From Kiritimatiellia bacterium (lineage in GTDB: Bacteria; Verrucomicrobiota; Kiritimatiellia; RFP12; UBA1067), in NCBI GenBank assembly GCA_017405115.1, contig JAFRBA010000238.1:1-21300 (forward strand): a stretch of DNA of 21,300 nt, given 5' to 3'. This document shows positions 16,280 to 21,300 of the stretch, in pieces (the first letter of the stretch is position 1; each line of letters begins with the position of its first letter). The notes beneath the pieces were generated by a model. It saw nothing but the letters and a program-made list of their open reading frames with translations, made no database searches and was not told the DNA's origin. A program made the position numbers and the translations under genes.

Positions 16280-16951
16280 CTAGCCCTCGTAAGCCCTGAT
16301 GCGCAGCCGAGCGCCGACGGAATCCGCGATGGCGCGGCACGCCGCCTGCTGCTCGGGCGTCGTCACGGGAGCGCCCACGACCGACAAAACCACTTCCGGC
16401 ACGTATCTGCGGCAGTCGCGCGCGAAGGCGAGCATCGCGTCGTAGCTGCGCAGCCCGAAGCGCGGCCGGCACATCCGCACGTACTCGTCCGGGTCGGGCG
16501 TGTTCAGGCTCACGGACACCACGTCGACGAGGCCCTTGAGCAACGGCGCGGTCTCGCGCCCGTTTATCAGGTCCGAAAGCCCGTTGGTGTTCACGCGGAT
16601 GCGGCAGGACGGCGCGACGGCGCGGATGTGCCTGGCGGACTCGAGCAGCACGTCGAGTCGTTCGGTGGGCTCGCCGTATCCGCAGAAGACGACCTCGTCG
16701 AACTGGCCCAGGTCGCGCGCGTCGATCGCCGCGCGCGCCTCCTCGGCGGACGGCTCGTGCTCGAGCCATAGCGAGCCGGACCCTCCCACGCCGTCGCCGT
16801 TCTGCCTCAGGCAGAACACGCAGGCGCACGGGCAGCGGTTGGTGAGGTTCACGTAGAGCCCGCGCCTGTAGGTGTAGGTGATGGTCATCGCCGTGCGGCG
16901 TCCGCCGCGGGCGGATTCCAAACCGGATTCGGTCTCTTCTTCCTGTGACAT
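16280..16951 (-). CDS. Radical SAM protein of the TatD-associated type
   Basis: The cluster-binding motif is C40-x3-C44-x2-C47 in LTNRCPCACVFCLR; there is an extra Cys at 42. FCGYGEPTERLDVLL at about 89-103 is the SAM/partner-binding GxGEPT loop, and RVNTNGL and VSVSLN are the expected barrel strands. At 223 residues it matches the short TatD-linked radical SAM family (TIGR04038), whose substrate is not established. The ATG at 16951 is chosen because GGGAG lies about 6 bases upstream; an internal ATG at 16888 (before TITYTYRRGLYVNLTN) is the alternative and would remove a charged leader. No tatD gene is visible next to it; its downstream neighbour is hisS. Confidence 0.85.
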   Translation of the reverse strand: MSQEEETESGLESARGGRRTAMTITYTYRRGLYVNLTNRCPCACVFCLRQNGDGVGGSGSLWLEHEPSAEEARAAIDARDLGQFDEVVFCGYGEPTERLDVLLESARHIRAVAPSCRIRVNTNGLSDLINGRETAPLLKGLVDVVSVSLNTPDPDEYVRMCRPRFGLRSYDAMLAFARDCRRYVPEVVLSVVGAPVTTPEQQAACRAIADSVGARLRIRAYEG

Positions 16952-16982
16952 GTCTTCTCCCTGCGCATGAAGCGCACCGTGT

Positions 16983-16991
16983 ATTATAGCA
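16983..16991 (-). promoter_or_regulatory. Extended -10 promoter of the radical SAM gene
   Basis: The minus strand reads TGC-TATAAT, ending about 31 bases before the chosen start codon. No clear -35 box is present. Confidence 0.55.
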
Positions 16992-17128
16992 CAAGAGAAC
17001 CATTGCGGGACGCGGCTGAAGCGTTTCTCTCAGCTCCCTCGGTTTATTCGTTTCTAGTGTCACATCCCGCTCATTGCCGGAACTATCAGTGTCGAAATAC
17101 TGCCGGCCTTCAGGTTTGAGAATCTACT

Positions 17129-17142
17129 GCGGAGGCCTCCGC
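17129..17142. repeat. 14-bp perfect palindrome
   Basis: GCGGAGGCCTCCGC reads the same on both strands. It lies 3 bases beyond the 3' end of a minus-strand gene remnant (17145-17320). No T-tract follows on either strand, so a terminator is not supported. Confidence 0.45.
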
Positions 17143-17144
17143 CG

Positions 17145-17320
17145 TCACATACAGGAATTTGCAGGCCGCAGGAACATCGCCATGTAGTGCGGAAGCGTTA
17201 CGAGCTTGCCCGCCACGCCGACATTGCCGCCTATGAGCTTGATTCCGTACGGGATGCCAGCGTCGGCGACAATCTTGTCAAGAGACCTCGTTCTGCCAGT
17301 CGATGACTTTACCCCATTCT
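17145..17320 (-). pseudogene. Possible gene remnant (3' end of an unrecognised gene)
   Basis: A minus-strand reading frame ends LDKIVADAGIPYGIKLIGG then NVGVAGKLVTLPHYMAMFL, which has a normal protein-like composition. Just upstream, a different frame reads EEWGKVIDWQNEV, also protein-like, so one base may have been lost or gained near 17285. The frame enters directly into a GGGG-N5-CCCC repeat at 17323, as if the gene had been cut there. I do not recognise the family. It may be chance coding. Confidence 0.3.
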
Positions 17321-17322
17321 TC

Positions 17323-17335
17323 GGGGACAGACCCC
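17323..17335 (-). repeat. REP-like palindrome GGGG-TCTGT-CCCC (inverse orientation)
   Basis: This has the same 4+5+4 architecture as the copies at 206 and 18778. It sits at the 5' edge of the gene remnant at 17145-17320. Confidence 0.5.
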
Positions 17336-17346
17336 TTAATTTCCCC

Positions 17347-17406
17347 ACCAAAACAACGCCGACTTTATTTTGGTGGCGACCAAAATAAGGCTGGCTTTAT
17401 TTTGGT
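17347..17406 (+). promoter_or_regulatory. Alternating array of four 10-bp units upstream of the ATPase promoter
   Basis: The unit TTATTTTGGT occurs forward at 17365-17374 and 17397-17406, inverted at 17379-17388 (exact), and inverted with one mismatch at 17347-17356. The two middle copies form a perfect 10-bp inverted repeat with spacer GGCG (17365-17388). Centres are 18, 14 and 18 bases apart. The last copy ends 2 bases before the -35 box. This looks like a cooperative operator, possibly for self-regulation, or the end of a mobile unit. Confidence 0.6.
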
Positions 17407-17408
17407 GG

Positions 17409-17438
17409 TTGAAGCCACAGGGAAGATTATGGTATAAT
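17409..17438 (+). promoter_or_regulatory. Promoter giving a leaderless mRNA
   Basis: TTGAAG (17409-17414), an 18-base spacer and TATAAT (17433-17438) with an extended TGG. Only 6 bases separate the -10 from the ATG at 17445, so transcription should begin at or next to the start codon. There is no room for a ribosome binding site in the transcript. Confidence 0.7.
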
Positions 17439-17444
17439 TTCGTC

Positions 17445-18659
17445 ATGAAACGCATATACGAGAATATCCTCGGCGAACATTTCGCAACGTTGAGGCAAAT
17501 GGCCTTTTTATCTGGCCCGCGTCAGGCCGGCAAGACAACTTTAGCAAGAGCAACCTTGCCGGATGCGCGTTACCTCTCCTATGATGCGCCTGACGGATTC
17601 GGACTGATACAGCGCGGCGGCGACGCCATAGCAACGGCTCTTTCGCTTTCTAAACAGGAGAAGCGGACTGGACAAGGCTCTGTCATATTCGACGAAATAC
17701 ACAAGTTCTCCCGATGGAAGAAAATGCTCAAGGGCTTCTTCGACGTGTATGGCGACGGGCGACGCCTCAAGATCGCCGTGACCGGAAGCGCGCGGCTGAA
17801 CATCTACAAGAGAGGCGGCGACAGCCTTATGGGCAGGTACTTCCTCTATCGGGTGCATCCTCTTTCCGCCGGAGAAATAGCGAGTTCCGACATCGACACG
17901 GACGGACTTTTCAGGAAGCCCGTGGACGTGCCGCAGGACATGGTGGAGTCCCTGCTCGCCCTCGGCGGCTATCCCGAGCCATTTCTGAACGGCACGCTGA
18001 AATTCCGTTCGCGGTGGCAGAGAATGAGGCTGGAACAGCTGTTCCGCGAGGATTTGCGCGACTTGAGCCGCGTACAGGACGTGCGCCAGATACAAAGACT
18101 GTCCGAACTGCTGGCATCCAGAGTTTCGGGCGGAATCAACGTCGCCGCGCTCGCCTCCGACATAGGCGCTTCACAGCCGACGGTCAGCAACTGGCTGTCG
18201 CTGCTAGAGAGCGTGTTCTTCTCGTATGAGGTCAGGCCATGGCACAAGAACGTCGCAAGCTCCATCAGAAAACAGCCGAAGATATATCTGTGGGACTGGA
18301 GCCAGGTTGCAGACGAAGGTGCAAGGCGGGAAAACTTCGTCGCATCGCATCTGCTGAAGGCTGTGCATTGGTGGACGGACTGCGGAATCGGCGAGTTCGA
18401 ACTTTGCTATCTGCGCGACAAAATGCAGCGTGAAGTTGACTTTCTCGTCGTCAGAGATGGTGCGCCTTTCATGCTGGTGGAATGCAAGAGCTCTTTTTCA
18501 GAGCCTCTGAGCCCGGCGCTTCTGCATTTCAAGGATACGCTTGGCGTGCCGCTGGCGTGGCAGGTCGCGTTTGACACTCCGCAAAGTTCGCTTGTCCCGG
18601 ACGAAAGCTCGTCTCCGTCCCGCATCGGCGTAGCCGACCTGCTTAAGATCCTGCCCTGA
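17445..18659 (+). CDS. AAA_14 / DUF4143 ATPase
   Basis: This 404-residue protein has a P-loop GPRQAGKTT at 24-32 and Walker B VIFDE at 80-84 (followed by IHK). AVTGSARLN comes next, then GRYFLYRVHPLS, the typical AAA_14 sequence. The C-terminal half is DUF4143: the winged-helix-like part INVAALASDIGASQPTVSNWLSLLE at about 230-255, and a nuclease-like end with EVDFLVV and MLVECKSS (PD-(D/E)xK-type residues). Families like this are widespread, often accessory, and their role is unsettled. The frame is open upstream to 17370, but ATG 17445 fits the promoter and the MKRIYENI start usual in the family. It lies in the lower-GC accessory zone and faces away from the operons to its left. Confidence 0.88.
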   Translation: MKRIYENILGEHFATLRQMAFLSGPRQAGKTTLARATLPDARYLSYDAPDGFGLIQRGGDAIATALSLSKQEKRTGQGSVIFDEIHKFSRWKKMLKGFFDVYGDGRRLKIAVTGSARLNIYKRGGDSLMGRYFLYRVHPLSAGEIASSDIDTDGLFRKPVDVPQDMVESLLALGGYPEPFLNGTLKFRSRWQRMRLEQLFREDLRDLSRVQDVRQIQRLSELLASRVSGGINVAALASDIGASQPTVSNWLSLLESVFFSYEVRPWHKNVASSIRKQPKIYLWDWSQVADEGARRENFVASHLLKAVHWWTDCGIGEFELCYLRDKMQREVDFLVVRDGAPFMLVECKSSFSEPLSPALLHFKDTLGVPLAWQVAFDTPQSSLVPDESSSPSRIGVADLLKILP

Positions 18660-18667
18660 CGTTGCCT

Positions 18668-18777
18668 ATGAAAACGTTCGTCACGCTCTGCCTCGCCTTG
18701 TTCACCTACCTGACGGCTCTTGCCGGCGTCACGACCGCGGCTTCTACCGGGGCATGGATTACCTCGACGGCAAATCC
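18668..18777 (+). pseudogene. Remnant of a secreted-protein gene cut at a REP-like repeat
   Basis: MKTFVTLCLALFTYLTALAG is a good signal peptide, 8 bases after the ATPase stop. A second frame then reads DRGFYRGMDYLDGK, more protein-like than the continuation of the first frame, suggesting a frameshift near 18735. Coding character ends at the GGGG-N5-CCCC repeat at 18778. No strong ribosome binding site is seen. The family is not recognised. Confidence 0.35.
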
Positions 18778-18792
18778 CGGGGACTGTCCCCG
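18778..18792 (+). repeat. REP-like palindrome GGGG-ACTGT-CCCC
   Basis: The core 13-mer is identical to the one at 206-218, with an extra C/G pair outside it. It lies at the break point of the secreted-protein remnant. Confidence 0.7.
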
Positions 18793-18830
18793 CCGATCTT
18801 TAGAAATGTCATCATGTCAAAACCCGCTCC

Positions 18831-18845
18831 CGGGGCCTGTCCCCG
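18831..18845 (+). repeat. REP-like palindrome GGGG-CCTGT-CCCC
   Basis: This is a second direct copy, 53 bases after the one at 18778-18792, with one core change. Paired direct copies also occur at 206 and 242. Confidence 0.6.
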
Positions 18846-18999
18846 CAGATTCTCTCTCTTGCCCTTTTCCTTGCCCTTTTCTCTATAGGGTGTCAAGGGG
18901 GATTTTCTCTTTTCCCCTTCCCTTTTCTTTGACTCCGCAGACGGCGACGCGCCGCCTGTCGATAACTTATCCGCGTTCATCGGATTTTCCTTTCTTTGG

Positions 19000-19097
19000 A
19001 GGCAGTTGCAAAACCTGGTAGGGCGGCGTGTCCTCACGCCGCCGCGGCGCGGCCGGAGTCCGCGCCCTACCGAATTCGCGAGGTTTTGCAATTGCCT
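19000..19097. mobile_element. 98-bp element with 17-bp terminal inverted repeats (MITE-like)
   Basis: The left end AGGCAGTTGCAAAACCT (19000-19016) and the right end (19081-19097) are inverted copies with one mismatch. Inside, GGTAGGGCG (19017-19025) is mirrored by CGCCCTACC (19063-19071), and GGCGGCGTG-TCCT-CACGCCGCC (19022-19043) is a perfect 9-bp hairpin. No coding capacity. It looks like a small structured, non-autonomous element. Confidence 0.6.
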
Positions 19098-19149
19098 CTT
19101 TGGTTTTGTGAATCCCGCGACACACGCCGCGCAGGGAAATCGAAGCGAC

Positions 19150-19182
19150 AAAAAATGCCGCCGGGCCAAACGACCCGACGGC
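19150..19182 (-). terminator. Minus-strand terminator, second of a tandem pair
   Basis: Stem GCCGTCGGG / CCCGGCGGC with an 8-base loop is followed by A then TTTTTT on the minus strand. No minus-strand gene lies directly upstream. Confidence 0.55.
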
Positions 19183-19187
19183 AAACG

Positions 19188-19221
19188 AAAAAAGCCCCTC
19201 CGGCGCGAAGCCGGAAGGGCT
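19188..19221 (-). terminator. Minus-strand terminator, first of a tandem pair
   Basis: A 12-bp stem with one mismatch (AGCCCTTCCGGC / GCCGGAGGGGCT) and a TTCGC loop is followed directly by TTTTTT. This is a strong rho-independent terminator, but the gene it served is gone from this side. Confidence 0.7.
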
Positions 19222-19258
19222 GAGATGGAAAGTGCTTGAAGTTGTGGCGACTATGTTT

Positions 19259-19293
19259 GCCGCCTGTCAATGCAGGCGGCGAAATGGCATAAT
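19259..19293 (+). promoter_or_regulatory. Promoter of the ORF6N gene with an overlapping palindrome
   Basis: TGG-CATAAT (19285-19293) is an extended -10. The region where a -35 belongs is covered by a perfect 8-bp inverted repeat GCCGCCTG-TCAATG-CAGGCGGC (19259-19280), a likely operator for repression. Transcription would begin about 20 bases before the ATG, leaving room for GGAGAAGG. Confidence 0.55.
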
Positions 19294-19318
19294 ACGCGCC
19301 GTTGCAGGGAGAAGGACA

Positions 19319-19633
19319 ATGAATGATCTGACTATTACCGAACCGATAAATGTCGATGTCATACGCTCGCAGATAATAACCATTCGCGATGTCCAAGTTA
19401 TGCTTGACCGCGACCTTGCGGAACTATACGGGGTTGAAGTCGGGCAACTTAATCGACAAGTAAAGCGCAACATTGAACGTTTCCCGAATGACTTCATGTT
19501 TCAACTGAGCCGTGAGGACTGTTCAAGATGCCAAATTGGCACCTTGAACGGCGGACGAGGCAGCAACATAAAATACCTCCCTTATGCATTTACGGAAAAT
19601 GGCATTGCCATGTTGAGCAGTGTTCTTCGTTAG
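19319..19633 (+). CDS. ORF6N-domain protein, N-terminal part ending at an amber codon
   Basis: The protein starts MNDLTITEP, with GGAGAAGG 6 bases upstream. Residues about 20-104 match the ORF6N (KilA-N-like) DNA-binding domain: ITIRDVQVMLDRDLAELYGV, then LNRQVKRNIERFPNDFMFQL, SNIKYLPYAFTENGIAMLSSVLR. In this family the text continues directly with S/N-x-R-AI-x-ANIQVMRAF. Here codon 105 is TAG, and the same frame then continues PRAIAANIQVMRAF. The gene is therefore one unit of about 305 codons interrupted by a single nonsense codon. ORF6N proteins are common in phages and mobile islands. The domain alone might still fold and bind DNA. Confidence 0.85.
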   Translation: MNDLTITEPINVDVIRSQIITIRDVQVMLDRDLAELYGVEVGQLNRQVKRNIERFPNDFMFQLSREDCSRCQIGTLNGGRGSNIKYLPYAFTENGIAMLSSVLR

Positions 19634-19663
19634 CCAAGAGCAATTGCAGCCAACATACAAGTA

Positions 19664-20236
19664 ATGCGGGCGTTCGTCGCCATGCGCCGCACCCTTGCAT
19701 CCATCGCGCCGCTTCTGGAGAGAATCGAAACGACCGACCGGCGGCAAATCGCAGACCAAGCCAAAAACGACGCAAACCAGGCCCGCAACGAGGAACGCTT
19801 CAGGCTGATACTCGATGCGATGCAGGACAAGAAGTTCCCGCCGCAGAAGGTGTTCTACGACGGGCAGATATACGACGCGTTCGAGCAGATGAAGAAATTC
19901 GTGCGCATGGCCAAGACGGAACTGATCATCATCGATCCATACTTCGCCGACAGCGTTCTGCCGCTCATCGCGCAGAAAAGGCAGGGCGTGTCGGTGCTCG
20001 CAGTGAAGAATTCGCGGAACAAGATGCTTCATGCCATCGATGTTGCGCAGTTCAACGCGCAGTACGCAAACTCGCTCACGGTCAAGACCTCCGACATGTT
20101 CCACGACCGTTTCCTCATCATCGACAAAACGACCTTGATTCACGTAGGCGCATCCCTCAACCACCTCGGCAAGAAGTGCTTCGCTTTCTCGTCCTTAGAC
20201 AAGTCCAACATCCCCGACATCCTCGCCAAGCTGTAA
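19664..20236 (+). CDS. ORF6N protein, C-terminal phospholipase-D-like part beyond the amber codon
   Basis: It is in the same frame as the ORF6N part; coding similarity resumes right after the TAG, and the ATG at 19664 is the first possible restart. The region contains MRAFVAMRRTLASIAPLLERIE, a helical linker rich in Asp, Gln and Asn, then VFYDGQIYDAFEQMKKFVRM, KTELIIIDPYFADSVLPLI, and HDRFLIIDKTTLIHVGAS. The H-x-R-x4-D pattern is the HKD-like signature seen in this family, with Arg for Lys. Proteins of this ORF6N plus PLD-like type are about 300 residues and occur in accessory regions; their function is not settled. No ribosome binding site is evident for the restart, so expression probably depends on readthrough or is lost. 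Confidence 0.75.
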   Translation: MRAFVAMRRTLASIAPLLERIETTDRRQIADQAKNDANQARNEERFRLILDAMQDKKFPPQKVFYDGQIYDAFEQMKKFVRMAKTELIIIDPYFADSVLPLIAQKRQGVSVLAVKNSRNKMLHAIDVAQFNAQYANSLTVKTSDMFHDRFLIIDKTTLIHVGASLNHLGKKCFAFSSLDKSNIPDILAKL

Positions 20237-20336
20237 TCCCACCCCCGCGTATCCTCGCACCTCCTCTCCGCCCATGCCTTGAACCACCTTTGTCCACCGT
20301 AGCGACCCCCGCAGGGTGCGCACCCACAAAATCCTT

Positions 20337-20360
20337 CGGCGACGATGCACAGCGTCGCCG
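20337..20360. repeat. 8-bp inverted repeat (hairpin)
   Basis: CGGCGACG-ATGCACAG-CGTCGCCG is a perfect stem with an 8-base loop, between the PLD-like gene and the GH127 fragment, which converge here. No T-tract follows on either strand. The rest of the 150-base gap holds nothing recognisable. Confidence 0.4.
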
Positions 20361-20389
20361 CCAACACGCAAAGGTATCTGTTAATGATC

Positions 20390-20875
20390 TTACTCGTTCC
20401 GGCCGTACTCTTCGGGGAGCCAGACGCGGCAGGCGTTTTCGGGACTCCAAATGTTTGCGGCGGAGGCGTAGTCGCAGAACCGAACGCTCAAAGGCAGTTT
20501 CCCGTTCTCGCCCACCCAGTGCAATCCAAGCGGCAACGTCGTCTCAAACACCATCCACATGTCTTCCGTGTAGCTCTGCACGGGCACAAAGACCGGCGCG
20601 GAATCGCCGTCTGTCACCTTGCCCCTGCGCATAGGCTCATCCAAGGGACCGTCGCAGAAGCGCGTGTCCCGCGCAAGCAGTATCGGTCCCCGCGTGAAGG
20701 CAAGGCAATGGTCGAGGCGATGAACGCGTGTCTTCATGTCGAACTTCAGCGCCACCCTATCACCTTCTTTCCATTCGCGGCGCAAACTCAAATAGCTGCC
20801 GGCGACAGGCTTCTGCTCCACGCACTTGCCGTTGACGGAAACCTCCGCCGTTTCGCTTCCTCCTGTTGGAATTTC
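20390..20875 (-). pseudogene. 3' fragment of a GH127-type (beta-L-arabinofuranosidase-like) gene
   Basis: About 160 residues correspond to the last beta domain of DUF1680/GH127 enzymes: VSVNGKCVEQKPVAGSYLSL, REWKEGDRVALKFDM, LAFTRGPILLARDTRF and an end at VWLPEEYGRNE. The family usually exceeds 600 residues and its catalytic barrel is absent. In frame, a TAG (20878..20876) stands directly before EIPTGGSETAEV, and a further stop follows upstream; no coding similarity continues beyond. A GTG at 20821 could start a short product, but it lies inside a beta-strand motif. This is best read as a truncated remnant. The enzyme family removes arabinofuranose from plant glycans. Confidence 0.7.
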
Positions 20876-20996
20876 CTATGTCACGAGAGACCTTTAGACC
20901 ACCTTCATTGTGCCTCAAGATTTTCCGCATTAGATTCTCAAAACATGATAACCGCGAAGAATAGCCACTAAACCATCAAAAACTGGCAACATCACT

Positions 20997-21009
20997 GGGG
21001 TGTCTCCCC
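20997..21009 (+). repeat. REP-like palindrome GGGG-TGTCT-CCCC, divergent core
   Basis: The 4+5+4 shape is the same as in the other copies but the core differs, so membership in the repeat family is uncertain. Confidence 0.35.
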
Positions 21010-21067
21010 AAATTTTCCCAAACCCCGACATCAGCGACACTTCCGGCAGGCGGCGGCACCACTGGGA

Positions 21068-21088
21068 CAACGGGCGTCCCGCCCGTTG
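21068..21088. repeat. 9-bp inverted repeat (hairpin)
   Basis: CAACGGGCG-TCC-CGCCCGTTG is a perfect 9-bp stem with a 3-base loop. A partial copy, CCAACGGGC, lies at 21113-21121. No T-tract follows, so it resembles a REP-like sequence more than a terminator. Confidence 0.5.
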
Positions 21089-21172
21089 AAATGGAATAAC
21101 CCACCGCTTCCTCCAACGGGCAGGATGCCACCCCTGCTAGGGCATCCGCTTTGCGGACAGCCTTCGGCTGGG

Positions 21173-21201
21173 TTATCAGGAAATTAGGATTATCAGGAAA
21201 T
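21173..21201. repeat. 12-bp direct repeat, 17-bp period
   Basis: TTATCAGGAAAT occurs twice, at 21173-21184 and 21190-21201. Just upstream are two short hairpins, TCCGC-TTT-GCGGA and CAGCC-TTC-GGCTG. The cluster resembles intergenic repeats rather than coding sequence. Confidence 0.5.
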
Positions 21202-21300
21202 CTTCCTCCGGGTGAGCTACGCCATTTACCGCCGTTTGCGACGGCAAGCCATGTTTCATTGGATAAAGTCCACATTCGGCATGGCCGACACCGACCATGA

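Larger units (their letters stand above)
18759..18980 (-). pseudogene. Short charged ORF, probable 5' end of a broken gene
   Basis: An ATG at 18980..18978 has AAGGA about 8 bases upstream and opens MNADKLSTGGASPSAESKK, then a highly charged stretch (EKGKEKGKRENLRG). It runs straight through the REP-like copies at 18831 and 18778 and ends soon after at 18759. The first ~45 codons look real and the rest is repeat-derived. A 98-bp inverted-repeat element lies immediately upstream, which would separate it from any older promoter. The function is unknown. Confidence 0.3.
20880..21300. other. Repeat-rich region without a supported gene
   Basis: No convincing gene is visible. Two minus-strand frames are open: one of 99 codons (20976-21275, MWTLSNETWLAVANGG) and a second, entering near the window end, reading MVGVGHAECGLYPMKHG. 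Both run through repeats and their composition is mixed, so I call neither. The region holds the repeats at 20997, 21068 and 21173. A gene start to the right of the window cannot be excluded. Confidence 0.4.

Noticed and set aside
19070..19400. A minus-strand gene suggested by a 109-codon open frame
   Set aside because: It crosses both terminators, the promoter palindrome and the start of the ORF6N gene, and its composition is not protein-like.
19619..19664. A frameshift as the cause of the split ORF6N gene
   Set aside because: Both parts are in the same frame (both starts have remainder 2 modulo 3) and family sequence continues directly after the TAG, so a single nonsense codon explains it.
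1..21300. CRISPR array, tRNA or rRNA
   Set aside because: No regularly spaced direct repeats with unique spacers, no cloverleaf-like stretch and no rRNA signature were seen. The repeats found are single hairpins, pairs or the four-unit operator-like array.

Overview
The window looks like part of a GC-rich genome from the Verrucomicrobiota/Kiritimatiellota side of the PVC group, probably a gut or rumen lineage. This is an inference. It rests on the GntR-type HTH fused to a LacI-type sensor, the large secreted beta-helix proteins beside it, a giant helical protein of a family I cannot place, a GH127-like fragment, and the many small accessory modules. No rRNA, tRNA or CRISPR array was seen.

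Layout. (1) 1-300: the 5' end of a REP-associated (RAYT/Y1) transposase on the minus strand, followed by palindromes of the form GGGG-N5-CCCC that recur across the window. (2) 304-1024: a DUF433/DUF5615 toxin-antitoxin pair with an ATGA overlap; its promoter is interleaved with the terminator of the next gene. (3) 1082-8404: ymdB-like phosphodiesterase, cca tRNA nucleotidyltransferase and a 1680-residue protein of unknown function, all minus strand and closely spaced. (4) 8445-12655: two secreted beta-helix proteins, one pectate-lyase-superfamily and one adhesin-like, 7 bases apart behind one promoter. (5) 12730-16292: a four-gene minus-strand run with overlapping ends, hisS, a small methyltransferase-like protein, a Sel1-repeat protein and a GntR/LacI-type regulator that probably controls region 4. 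(6) 16280-16991: a radical SAM protein of the TatD-associated type.

(7) 17000-21300 is an accessory zone with lower GC and opposite orientation. It holds an AAA_14/DUF4143 ATPase that appears to be translated from a leaderless mRNA behind an alternating array of four 10-bp units, and an ORF6N/phospholipase-D-like gene split by one in-frame amber codon. It also holds a 98-bp element with 17-bp terminal inverted repeats, two tandem minus-strand terminators with no obvious gene to end, several gene remnants next to GGGG-N5-CCCC repeats, and the 3' end of a GH127-type gene. This pattern suggests repeated insertion and decay.

Eight of the proposed promoters share an extended -10 (TG, one base, then a TATAAT-like hexamer), mostly with weak -35 boxes. 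Every function below comes from reading the sequence by eye; no database search was run.
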